Below, in pieces: positions 1 through 8,086 of a stretch of DNA of 13,597 bases. The DNA lies in contig JANBPK010001732.1 of assembly GCA_027579435.1 (NCBI GenBank), positions 1 through 13,597 on the forward strand, given 5' to 3'. Origin of the DNA: Candolleomyces eurysporus. Lineage: Eukaryota > Basidiomycota > Agaricomycetes > Agaricales > Psathyrellaceae. Position numbers and translations under genes: made by a program. Below the pieces are notes generated by a model that saw only the letters and a program-made list of their open reading frames with translations, searched no databases and was not told the origin of the DNA. Positions within the stretch are counted from its first letter, which is position 1. Each line of letters begins with the position of its first letter.

Positions 1-408
1 CGGAGAGGGCCGATTGCGACGACACACCACCTTCTTGCTTCCTCGAACACGCAGCTAATTCATTTACTCAGTGCAGATGCCGTACGCAAATGGAGCGCTT
101 TGGCCAGGGAATGGTATGCCTATGAACTGGGAAAAGACTGCCCGCAGATCCAGTTCACCGACCGGATGCTGGCTCGGCCGGATGCCCACCCTGCGTGGGG
201 TTCGCGGGAGCGACTGGACGTTGGAGGCCCAGAGGCGACTAGATGTGAGTCTGACATCAAAAATCCGTGATATGGGCTACTTACGGATGCGGCTTTTTCA
301 GAGCTGTGACTGCCACCGCATGTCCGGGCACCTACAGCGACGGCCGCAGCGGGGTTTGCTGCAGAGATTGGAATCTGGGAGGACTGTATAGCTCGCATTC
401 TACTGTAA
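1..408 (+). CDS. 3' end of an unidentified protein-coding gene (two exons visible)
   Basis: Reading frame 1 is open from the window edge to a likely intron. Exon 1-244 encodes a natural-looking segment with motifs such as DAVRKWSALAREWYAYELG and QIQFTDRMLARPDAHPAWGS. A donor GTGAGT at 245 and an acceptor CCTACAG ending at 337 give a 93-nt intron. The second exon, 338-408, adds STAAAGFAAEIGIWEDCIAR and ILL and stops at TAA 406-408. A second acceptor, TTTTTCAG ending at 301, would give a 57-nt intron but would create an immediate TAG, so the protein would end at EATR. I do not recognise the family. The start lies outside the window. The next gene begins 267 bp downstream on the same strand. Evidence for coding is the open frame, amino-acid composition and splice signals only. 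Confidence 0.45.
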
Positions 409-569
409 AAAACACGATGTATTGCCTGTAGAGACAGAAAATGGAATGGCTGTACAGCAGGAGAGGACGCAGGAGGAGGGCTGAAAATGATCCGACTGGA
501 GGACCAAACAGTAGACGCAGGCGGAGAAATGATTGACACCGGGTTGAGGGAAGCCACGCCACGTCCCAC

Positions 570-674
570 TTTTCCTCCTCACTTCCACTTCCTCCCTAAT
601 CTTATCCACCTATATAGCCAGGCGAAACAGCCTGCCCCTCCATCTGGTATCGTATTTTCCCCCCCTATTCGCCA
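570..674 (+). promoter_or_regulatory. Core promoter and 5' UTR of the P450 reductase gene
   Basis: A pyrimidine-rich stretch from about 566 to 605 (TTTCCTCCTC, CTTCCACTTCCTCCC) precedes a TATA-like element TATATAG at 611-617, which is 58 bp upstream of the start ATG at 675. CT-rich tracts next to a TATA box are common in fungal core promoters. A C-rich tract at 660-665 lies in the predicted 5' UTR. The transcription start is not determined. Confidence 0.55.
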
Positions 675-3120
675 ATGGCAGACGATAGTAATGCTACCTC
701 CGGTTTCCATTCAGCCATCCCTCTCGCTCTATCAGCCACAGGCATGACCACCTCGTCCTCCGACGTGGTCGTCCTTGGCCTCGGTGTCGTCCTTGCGGGC
801 CTCTACCTCTTCAAGGACCAGCTTTTCGCCACCTCAAAGCCCAGGATCACCCCAGTCGCCTCCAAAAGCGCCGTCAATGGCTCCGGCAATCCTAGAGACT
901 TCGTTGCAAAGATGAAGGATGGGGTGAGTAGATGCTCGTCTGATGTCCTAGCAGGTTGCTTATTGTCTACATGGTACGTTACAGAAAAAGCGGCTGGTCA
1001 TCTTCTACGGCTCGCAGACTGGTACAGCAGAGGAGTACGCTATCCGTCTCGCCAAGGAGGCCAAAGCAAAGTTCGGCCTCTCGTCCCTCGTCTGCGACCC
1101 CGAAGAGTACGACTTTGAGAACCTCGACGAGCTCCCCGCAGACTGCGCCGCATTCTTCGTCATGGCCACCTATGGAGAGGGCGAGCCGACCGATAACGCC
1201 GTCCAGCTCATGCAGAACTTTGAAGACGAGTCGTTCGAGTTCAGCGGTGGCAGCCGAACCCTCAACGGCCTCAAGTACGTCGTCTTTGGCTTGGGTAACA
1301 AGACCTACGAGCACTATAACGTGATCGGTCGACGGGTTGATGCTGCGCTTACTGCGATGGGCGCTGTCCGGATTGGCGAACGTGGTGAAGGTGACGACGA
1401 CAAGAGCATGGAAGAAGACTACCTCGAGTGGAAGGACACCATGTGGGAGGCCTTCGCCGCTGCGATGGGCGTCGAGGAGGGTCAGGGCGGTGACACCCCC
1501 GACTTTGTCGTGTCGGAGTTGGAAGCGCACGCCCCCGAAAAGGTCTACCTAGGTACGTGATTCCACGCCATACCGTTCCGCTTAACCGCTCACGGCATCA
1601 CCTGCAGGTGAATACTCTGCTCGTGCTCTTACCAAGACCAAGGGCATCCATGATGCAAAGAACCCCTACGCTGCACCCATCAACACTGCTCGTGAGCTCT
1701 TCGCTGCCCACAGCGACCGCAACTGCGTGCACATCGAGTTCAATACCGAAGGTTCTGGAATCACATACCAACACGGTGATCACCTGGGTGTCTGGCCAAT
1801 TAACCCCGATTTGGAGGTCAACCGTCTTCTGTGCACTCTCGGTCTGTACGACAACCAGGACGCTGTCATTGGAATTGAATCCCTCGACCCCGCGTTGGCC
1901 AAGGTTCCTTTCCCGGTCCCCACTACCTACGGTACCGTCCTTAGACACTACATCGACATCAACGCCGTCGCCGGTCGCCAAATTCTCGGATCACTCGCCA
2001 AGTTCGCGCCTACTCCAGAGGCCGAGGCGTTCTTGAAGGAGTTGAACACGAACAAGGAGAAGTACTACGCCGTGGTCGCCGAGGGATGCCTCAAGTTGGC
2101 AGAAGTGTTGCAGCTCGCCGCTGGTAACGACATCAAGCAGGCCCCGACACCCGGGAACACTACCAAGTGGTCTATCCCCTTCGACCTCATCGTCTCGGCT
2201 ATCCCTCGTCTCCAACCCCGGTACTACTCCATCTCCTCCAGCCCCAAGCTCCACCCCGGTACTATNCACGCCACCGTCGTTGTGCTCAAGCACGAGAACA
2301 TTCCCAGCGAGGTTGTGACGAAGAAGTGGGTGCACGGTCTTGGTTCCAACTTTTTGTTGAACCTCAAGCACGCTGTCAACGGAGAGCCTACGCCGATTTA
2401 TGATACCAAGGATGGAGAGCGTGTTAGCGTTCCTGCGTACTTGATTGAGGGACCCCGAGGAGCATACAAGACGGAGACTACGTACAAGGCGCCTATTCAT
2501 GTCCGAAGATCGACNTTCCGATTGCCTACAAACCCTAAGAGTCCCGTCATTATGATTGGTCCTGGAACTGTACGTTGCTGTTCTTTGCACTNGCTCTTCT
2601 TTTTTTTAAACGTGGCGCTGATTAACGTTGTTTCTGTTTTTAGGGTGTTGCGCCTTTCCGTGGATTCATTCAAGAGCGGATTGCTTTGGCGCGTCGTGCG
2701 ATTGAGAAGAACGGACCTGATGCGCTTAATGATTGGGGCCGGATATCGCTGTTCTANGGNTGCCGACGATCGGATGAGGACTTTTTGTATTCGGACGAGT
2801 GGGAGCAGTACAAGGAAGAGCTCAAGGGCAAATTCCACCTCCACACTGCGTTCTCGAGAGAGAAGTTCAAGCCTGATGGAAGCAAGATTTACGTNCAGGA
2901 CTTGATTTGGGANGACCGGGAGCACATTGCTCAGGCTATCCTTGAGGGCAAGGGGTATGTGTATATCTGTGGTGAGGCCAAGAACATGGCGAAGCAGGTA
3001 GAGGAGATCTTGGCGAAGATCCTTGGAGAAGCCAAGGGTGGGTCGGCGGAGGTTGAGGGTGCGGCGGAGGTTAAGCTGCTGAAGGAGCGGTCGAGGTTGA
3101 TGTTGGATGTTTGGAGTTAA
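675..3120 (+). CDS. CPR: NADPH-cytochrome P450 reductase
   Basis: This ER-anchored diflavin enzyme passes electrons from NADPH through FAD and FMN to cytochromes P450. Exons are 675-923, 985-1552, 1608-2569 and 2644-3120 (introns of 61, 55 and 74 nt), giving 751 residues, in the usual range. A hydrophobic anchor lies at about residues 31-46. The flavodoxin domain shows SQTGTAEE (93-100), [12 protein letters not shown] from about 144, and [12 protein letters not shown]. The ferredoxin-reductase part shows RYYSISSS at 477 for FAD and [12 protein letters not shown] from 590, a motif split by intron 3. NADPH-binding YGCR is at 631-634 and [12 protein letters not shown] at about 699. The chain ends DVWS with the FAD-stacking Trp at 750. 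N bases at 2266, 2515, 2757, 2760, 2895 and 2913 are single ambiguous positions that keep the frame; the TAN at 2755 must be Tyr, not stop, by family conservation. N 2592 is in intron 3. The ATG at 675 precedes the anchor; the next Met is residue 24. Confidence 0.97.
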
Positions 3121-3700
3121 ATGTTTCGACTCTGTCTTTCCTTCTCGCTTTTTCTCTCTCGATACGCACTTTTCCCTCTAATACGCGGTCATTTGTGTCT
3201 TATTAGCACTTTTGCTGCTGCTTTTTTCTCTCTGTGTTTTTGTGGTCGTATTAGATAAAGTTTATGACTAACTGGTTTTACTCCTACTCTACACTACACA
3301 CCACACACACTCATACACATCCAACTGCCCCTCCTCATCACGTCACGAACGTTTTCTATTTCCCTCTATCTCACTCTCTCTCCCCCATATGATACGTTAT
3401 AGACGCACGGCAATCTCTCGGGTACTTCTAGCCAATTTGTCTTAGATTTGACGATTTTGGCTCCTTCACCCCCCTGTGCTTGAGATTTGTCGTTCGTCTG
3501 TTCATTCATGACCGTGACGCTGGTACTATGTATGTATAAGGGCTAATGGCACTCTGGTCCCCCATTCTCNTTTACCTTTTTTTCCTCGTTTCCATTCCGT
3601 TCCATGGATGTAGCTATTAAACACTTGTAGAGCTCAAATGGAATATAGATCTCTTACATCTCTTAATCGATCCATACTCGATTTTCAAGTGCGAGAGAGA

Positions 3701-3775
3701 GAGAGNGNGNCCTGAGGACGTTGCGGGGGCGGGNTAGGNGGACATGANNNGNNNNTCCCAATNAGGCANGGTNGC
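3701..3775. repeat. GA microsatellite running into an N-rich low-quality patch
   Basis: A (GA)n run at about 3693-3710 grades into alternating G and N and then into a stretch with about fifteen N bases up to about 3773. This looks like a collapsed or poorly read simple repeat. It is noncoding and lies upstream of the derlin gene, so its true length is unknown. Confidence 0.7.
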
Positions 3776-3790
3776 CCCTAACTTCGGCCC

Positions 3791-3798
3791 ACACGTGT
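3791..3798. promoter_or_regulatory. Palindromic CACGTG (E-box-like) site upstream of derlin
   Basis: The palindrome ACACGTGT contains the bHLH core CACGTG at 3792-3797, about 118 bp upstream of the derlin ATG. In fungi this core is bound by bHLH factors such as Cbf1/Pho4-type proteins. One short match is weak evidence of function. Confidence 0.2.
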
Positions 3799-3914
3799 CC
3801 CGAAGCAATGACACCGGCGAACACGTCGAGTTTCTNCCTCGTTCCGGTACCTCCACCACCCGCTACCCTCTACCGCCCAATTCTAGTCTCTACGGAGTCT
3901 ATCCACCTACCACC

Positions 3915-4925
3915 ATGCCCGTTGGCATNGAGGCTTGGATTACGCAGATACCCCCGATTACGAGGGCGTGGCTTGGGNTGTCTGTGTTGACGAGTTTGGC
4001 NGTGGTGGGTATCTCTTCATTCATATTCTTGTAATGTGGAAACTAATGAGAATTGGTTGGAATTTTTGATAGCAATGTCAGATTGTGACGCCTTTGCAGC
4101 TTTACTACAACCCCAAGGCGGCTTTTGTTAACATGCAGGTGAGGTGTTGGGAAGTTTTGGGAAGTTGGTGTGATGCTAATGGGGGGGATCGTTTCACTAG
4201 GCATGGCGAGCTATCATCAATTTCTTTTATTTTGGACCTATATCGCTGGACTATGTCTTTCATATGTTCTTCTTGTAAGTGCCTCCACAATACCTGGGTT
4301 CCGGTTGGACGGCGGGTTCCTAACTAGACCTTTTACTTTGGATGCGGACATGCAGCATGCGATACAGCCGTATGCTCGAAGAGTCTTCGTTTGCGAACAA
4401 GAAAGCGGACTACTTTTGGCTGCTGTTCCTTGCCTCCGTGATGCTCCTCGTGCGTCTCTCCGTCCTCCCTCTTCATTTCTATCTGGACTAACCTCGAACC
4501 TCACCACCCGTTACTGGCAGGGTCTCTCCCCGCTGTTCAACCTCCCCTTCCTCTCCTCCCCATTGGCGTTCGTACCAATATACATCTGGTCGCGCCGGCA
4601 CCCCTCCACGCCCATATCCCTCTTTGGATTGATCACCATTACGGCGCCGTACCTCCCCGTTGCCCTCGTCGCCTTTAGCTGGGTGCTTAATGGGACGTGG
4701 AAAGCGGCTGCTGGAGACCTTGTGGGGTGTGCGGTGGGGCATGTATTGTGGTTTATGAACGACGTATGGACGAGGGAGCTGGTTGGGGGGCATACGTTCT
4801 TCAGCGAGGCGCCTGATAGAGTGTACGTTCGTTGTTCCTCTTTTTTTGTGGTTTTCTACTTGGTTGAGCATTCGTGGCTGATGATGGTTTTGTTTTGCAG
4901 AAAACGTTTGTTTGGAGATGAATGA
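3915..4925 (+). CDS. Derlin, ER-associated degradation membrane protein
   Basis: Derlins are rhomboid-like multi-pass ER membrane proteins without protease activity that help move misfolded proteins to the cytosol for proteasomal destruction, with Hrd1 and Cdc48/p97. Exons are 3915-4004, 4073-4138, 4201-4274, 4356-4449, 4521-4822 and 4901-4925; the introns are 68, 62, 81, 71 and 78 nt. The 216-residue product begins MPVGXEAWITQIPPITRAWL. It carries the TPLQLYYNP segment, the derlin WR motif (W54-R55 in AWRAIINFFYFGP), LEESSFANKKADYFWLLF, and a GxxxG motif (G177-G181) in the last membrane segment. The length fits the family. The ATG at 3915 (CACCATGCC) matches the usual derlin start, although the frame stays open further upstream. 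The C-terminus is very short (VKRLFGDE) and lacks the p97-binding SHP box of Dfm1 and animal derlins. Ns at 3925, 3977 and 4001 keep the frame. Orthology to Der1 versus Dfm1 is not decided. Confidence 0.93.
4823..4900 (+). other. Derlin intron 5, stop-free and a multiple of three
   Basis: The intron runs from GTACGT to TTTTGCAG and is 78 nt long. It contains no stop in the derlin frame. If retained, it would add 26 mostly hydrophobic residues (including SSFFVVFYLV and WLMMVLFC) before the same terminal KRLFGDE and TGA. Splicing is the default reading because both splice sites are good. Confidence 0.6.
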
Positions 4926-5596
4926 AATAGACCGGAGCAGATGCATGTGAATGGGATGTATTGNTTTTTTGCGGACTATTCAATTCAGTTCTGAGTTGGA
5001 CAGACGTATACGTCAGGGTCCGCGTGCGCCACAAGGTTTTCCATCTTCGAGGTGTGTCCCTTGTCGACATATTGCTTCAAGTTTTTGTATACGATCCGCC
5101 GGGCGACTCTGCTTGGACCGGGAAGACGGTGCTATGCTATTTCGAGTAAGGCGCCTGGTATGATGTACGTTTGTTCTTGCACTCGTCTTTGGCGTATGCA
5201 GTACTTTGTGCGTGATTTTCCGCGGTTTATGATGGGTTTTTGTTTGATTGGTGGAAATCGCTGCGGTTGGAGATGAGAAGGCCAGAGTGGATCGATTGTA
5301 TTTTTGCCGTCTTGGGAAGAAAAGGCTCTTCATAACAGGACGAAATTCCGTCGCGCTCCTGTCGAAAGCCTGTCATTGTGGTATACAAGTTCCCGCTACC
5401 TTAGGTAGTGGGTCTGTGGTGCGTACCCGCAAAATAGAACATTTCTTTGTGCTGCTTGCTTGTTTTCTTGCAAGTGCGGTCCGCACCGTGCCCCCGCACA
5501 GCCTTAGGCATGACATCGTTCAGCGGACTCACATGATGAAATAATAGAGTCGAAACTTCTTTCCAGTGGACGATCTCGTCTCCCCCTCCCTGAGAT
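4926..5596. other. Spacer between derlin and the first F-box gene
   Basis: The derlin 3' UTR runs to roughly 4985 and includes an N beside a T run at 4965. It is followed by about 90 bp of apparently unique sequence, then a decayed copy of the derlin 3' end (about 5085-5320), then the upstream region of the first F-box gene. The part from about 5163 onward is repeated in front of the second F-box gene. No intact gene is seen. Confidence 0.55.
5085..5320 (+). pseudogene. Probable decayed fragment of the derlin 3' end
   Basis: The stretch aligns by eye with the derlin 3' end. GAGTAAGGCGCCTGGTATGA then TGTACGTTTGTT matches derlin GCGAGGCGCCTGATAGAG then TGTACGTTCGTT. Both continue through a similar T/G-rich intron-like tract with TGATGGTTTT to TTGGAGATGA, which covers the derlin stop. 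The 3' UTR also matches: GGCCAGAGTGGAT ... GTATTTTTGC against GACCGGAGCAGAT ... GTATTGNTTTTTTGC. Upstream, the encoded LVDILLQVFVYD and AWTGKTV resemble derlin AVGHVLWFMNDV and VWTRELV only loosely. An in-frame TAA at 5147 and the lost acceptor (TTGATTGG in place of TTTTGCAG) show it is not functional. Homology is an inference from manual alignment. Confidence 0.5.
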
Positions 5597-7652
5597 ATGG
5601 GGAAGAAATCACTTCGTCTACATGAGGTGAGTTCCAAGAAATCTGATCTTGGTCGAGACTCATCGATGAATGTATGTTTAGCTTGGCCTACCCCTCAAGG
5701 TCGTCGAAGCAGCTCGAGCTTCTGATGAATTCTCTCCTCAAGTTCAAGCAACAACCCTCGAATTCATTCAGGGATGCGAAGCGCAGTTATCTGATATCCA
5801 ATCCCGAATCGCTGCCCTCCAGCTCCCAGCGCAATGGCATATGCGGCAGGATCTCCGAAACGAAGAAGAAATCGCTCAGGATCGATTGCGGTCTTGCCAT
5901 GGCCTCTTGTCTGCCATGCGCCGGATCCCGGTAGAAGTCATGGGCGAGATATTTCAACTTTATCTTGCGCCCGAGGGACCATATCCTTGGCCGCAGGGCT
6001 TAGATGACAAAGACAAGTCTAAAAGTCCGCCTACGCCCTTAGAACCCAACCCCATTTTACTTTCCCTGGTCTGCCAGCGGTGGTATCTGATAGCAATGAC
6101 CACCCCGAAGGTGTGGACCAACGTCACAGCCTGGGTAGTAGGTAAATCCATCGGGTTTACTCCGCAAGTAAGGCCAGAAGTTGTCCCTGGCTTCCTGAAA
6201 AGTGTGGGTCGTTTTGAATCGCAAGCTTGGTCGTTGACCATCAGGCCTCGCACCAGCCCTTTTCACTACGGGAGCAGCACCCCGCTCGCCTCTCTCCTCC
6301 TCGAACATCCCGCCTCCCACTATCTACAGCGACTAGCGATTCGTGCCGACATGTTCGCAATAGGCCTAGGTGCCATTACATTCCCTCGCGTTATATCTGT
6401 CACGGTATCCAGCCCCCCGAGACCGAGGTTCTTTCGGAGGTTCGGCTTACCTTCGCTCCCTAGTCTCACTCGAGCAGTGTTTGCGAATGCAGCCGAGTGT
6501 CAGGACATACCAGCCAACATTCCTTGGTCGCAACTGACCCACCTCTGCTTGGGTGGCAATGTCGGCGCAGATCATTGGAGAAGAATACTCAAGCTCTGTA
6601 CTTCGTTGGAGAAAGGGGTGTTTAGCATCGCCGACAAGTGGACCCCCAGGCTAGAGCCGACCCCCTCAAGACGGACGGTCCTCCCTCACCTCACTCAGCT
6701 TGATTTTGTAGACTCCTTCCAACCGTTTGGGGCCGATGATGATGTTGTTGGGATCTCCCTGCCATCCTTTACGAAGCTCCGCTTATTTTCGAATTTCATG
6801 CAATCGTCGTGGAACTTTTCACCGGCCTTGTTTGGAGGGGTGACGCATTTGACGTTTCTTTCCAATCCTAGGTCGGGGCGAGAGTCTTTGGTGAAGACGT
6901 TGCGGAATTTTCCGAACCTCAGAGAGCTGTTTATTCGTCTTGGGGATGCGGACTTCAAGGAGGTGTTTGGGTTCCTGAAGGTTGGAAGGGATGGGACCTG
7001 TCATCTGCCATTTTTGGAGGCGCTGGGCGTGTGGATTTTCAGCGATCGTTGCCCCGAAGAGCCTCCTAACTTTCCGTACCAACTTTTCGAAGAAATAGTC
7101 GCGTCGAGGACCAAGGCTGTACAGGGCGGTGGTGTCCCCCGTACTGACAACTCTGCTGCACCCACCACCGTGGCAGCGGGACTTCGGCAACTTGTCTTTC
7201 AGGTGGACCGATGGTTTGATGAGGAAGTGGTGAAGGAAGTGGTGCGCAAGCTACGAGAAGTGACTAGGGAGTTCGGAGACTATGGACTGAGAATGTCGGT
7301 TAATCAAGTTAGTGGTACGAACCCACCAGGATGGGGTGGGGATTGGACTAGGCTGGTGGACACGACCAAGCACTGGGATGAAGGGCTTACGGATTTTCTT
7401 GATGGTGCTACAGAGTTTGGTTTGTACCCTCTCAATGAGAGTCTGTGATCAAACTGATAAATCGTTCGACGTTCAATGGGTCATGATTCAAAACTAGCCG
7501 GAATTAATAAAGTTCATTGTATAATGTAGTAAAAGTAATTGTACAGACAGTTCTAGATAATCGTCTGTCAGTAACACCAGTTTCACCGAACCCGGTCTAT
7601 GTGCGCAGATTTATAAAGGCTTTGAGCGAACCTCTTGTCAATTCATCCTCAC
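5163..7652 (+). repeat. Tandem segmental duplication, unit 1
   Basis: This direct-repeat unit of about 2.49 kb contains the derlin-tail fragment, the promoter region, the complete F-box gene and about 200 bp downstream. It matches 7653-10180 base for base over long blocks. Landmarks pair at an offset of about 2490: TGTACGTTTGTTCTTGC at 5164 with TGTGCATTTGTTCTTGC at 7653, and ATGCGGCAGGATCTCC at 5841 with 8331. The right end is marked by GTCTATGTGCGCAGATT, shared at about 7592 and 10118. Unit edges are approximate. Confidence 0.9.
5597..7448 (+). CDS. F-box protein with LRR-like C-terminal region (tandem copy 1)
   Basis: This is a probable SCF ubiquitin-ligase substrate receptor: the F-box binds Skp1 and the C-terminal part would bind the target. 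Exon 1 (5597-5626) encodes MGKKSLRLHE. An intron of 55 nt (5627-5681, GTGAGT to TTTAG) precedes a long exon, 5682-7448, for a total of 598 residues. An in-frame TGA two codons before the ATG fixes the start. An N-terminal helix with coiled-coil character (about 30-88, with AQLSDIQSRIAALQLP and LRNEEEIAQDRLRSC) leads into the F-box, MRRIPVEVMGEIFQLY (89-104). This continues to LSLVCQRWYLIAMTTPKVW. LRR-like lines follow, such as LTHLCLGG, LTQLDFVD, TKLRLFS and NLRELFIRLG. This architecture is common in Agaricomycete F-box expansions. No enzymatic domain is visible and the substrate is unknown. Its paralogue lies directly downstream. Confidence 0.88.
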
Positions 7653-8086
7653 TGTGCATTTGTTCTTGCGCTCGTCTTTGGTTTTCCCAATACTTCGTGA
7701 ATGAATTTTCGCGACTTATTATGGGATTTTGTTTGATTGGTAGAAAGTGTCGTCGTGGTCGGAGATGAGAAGGCCAGAGTTTGTACACCAGAGATTGATC
7801 ATGATGGTATTTTTGCTGTCTTGAGAAGAAAAGACTCTTCAATCATGAACAGGAAAAAATTCTGTCCTGGTCCTGTCGAAAGCCTGACATTGTGGTCTAC
7901 AAGTTTGTTGATGTAGGTGTCATTTGAGCATTCCTGTGTGTTGCTTGCTTCTTTACTTGCAAGTCCGCACCGACGTGCCCTCGCACAGCCTTAGGGCATG
8001 ACATCGCTCAGGACAGCAGACTCACACGATAAAATAGAGTCGAAACTTCTTTCCAGTGGACGATCTCGTCTCCCCCTCCCTGAGAT
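7449..8086. other. Spacer between the two F-box genes
   Basis: This is the 3' flank of copy 1, AT-rich around 7500-7560, followed from about 7653 by the second repeat unit with its derlin-tail-like segment (7653-7830) and the copy 2 promoter. No intact gene is seen. The last 50 bp before the copy 2 ATG are nearly identical to the copy 1 leader. No clear TATA box is found. Confidence 0.6.
7653..7830 (+). pseudogene. Second downstream copy of the derlin-tail-like segment
   Basis: The segment matches 5164-5320 closely (TTGTTCTTGCGCTCGTCTTTGG, split here only by description, then GGTTTTGTTTGATTGGTAGA-like text and CGGAGATGAGAAGGCCAGAG) and the true derlin tail more distantly. The GTACGT donor has become GTGCAT and the acceptor is lost. 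The 3' UTR part (ATCATGATGGTATTTTTGCT) resembles derlin GAATGGGATGTATTGNTTTT. It is most simply a copy carried along with the F-box duplication. Confidence 0.45.

Larger units (their letters stand above)
3121..3914. other. Intergenic spacer: CPR 3' UTR and derlin promoter region
   Basis: No gene is supported here. The CPR side is T- and CT-rich (TTTTTCTCTC tracts) with a short CA-rich patch near 3295-3315, consistent with a 3' UTR. The derlin side is C-rich and short on clear core elements; no convincing TATA box is seen within 150 bp of the derlin ATG. Small open frames on both strands contain many Ns and look like chance. Confidence 0.6.

Noticed and set aside
120..569. Minus-strand open frame of 149 codons over the left edge and the CPR promoter
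   Set aside because: It is serine- and proline-rich low-complexity translation, opposite the more gene-like + strand frame, and crosses the CT-rich promoter region.
979..1530. Long open frame of 183 codons on the minus strand inside the P450 reductase gene
   Set aside because: It is antisense to conserved flavodoxin-domain coding sequence and has no recognisable protein features; G+C-rich codon bias explains the open frame.
3700..3775. N-rich patch as a biological feature
   Set aside because: The G/N alternation following a GA run is best read as base-calling failure in a microsatellite.
3744..3914. In-frame upstream extension of the derlin gene
   Set aside because: The frame is open but full of N-containing codons and not hydrophobic; the ATG at 3915 gives the normal derlin N-terminus with a good start context.
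5052..5276. Small coding gene over the derlin-tail-like segment, with a similar peptide at 7653-7768 (shared GFCLIG)
   Set aside because: The codon-by-codon comparison of the two copies shows many more amino-acid changes than silent ones, and copy 2 lacks the start, so selection on a peptide is not supported.
5682..5699. Alternative acceptor CTCAAG ending at 5699 for the first intron of F-box copy 1
   Set aside because: It keeps the frame, but copy 2 has TTCGGG at that place with no AG, whereas the TTAG acceptor at 5681/8171 is present and in frame in both copies.
7449..8086. Transposon origin of the F-box duplication
   Set aside because: No terminal inverted repeats, target-site duplications, transposase or reverse-transcriptase motifs were seen at the unit edges; unequal crossing-over explains direct abutting copies.
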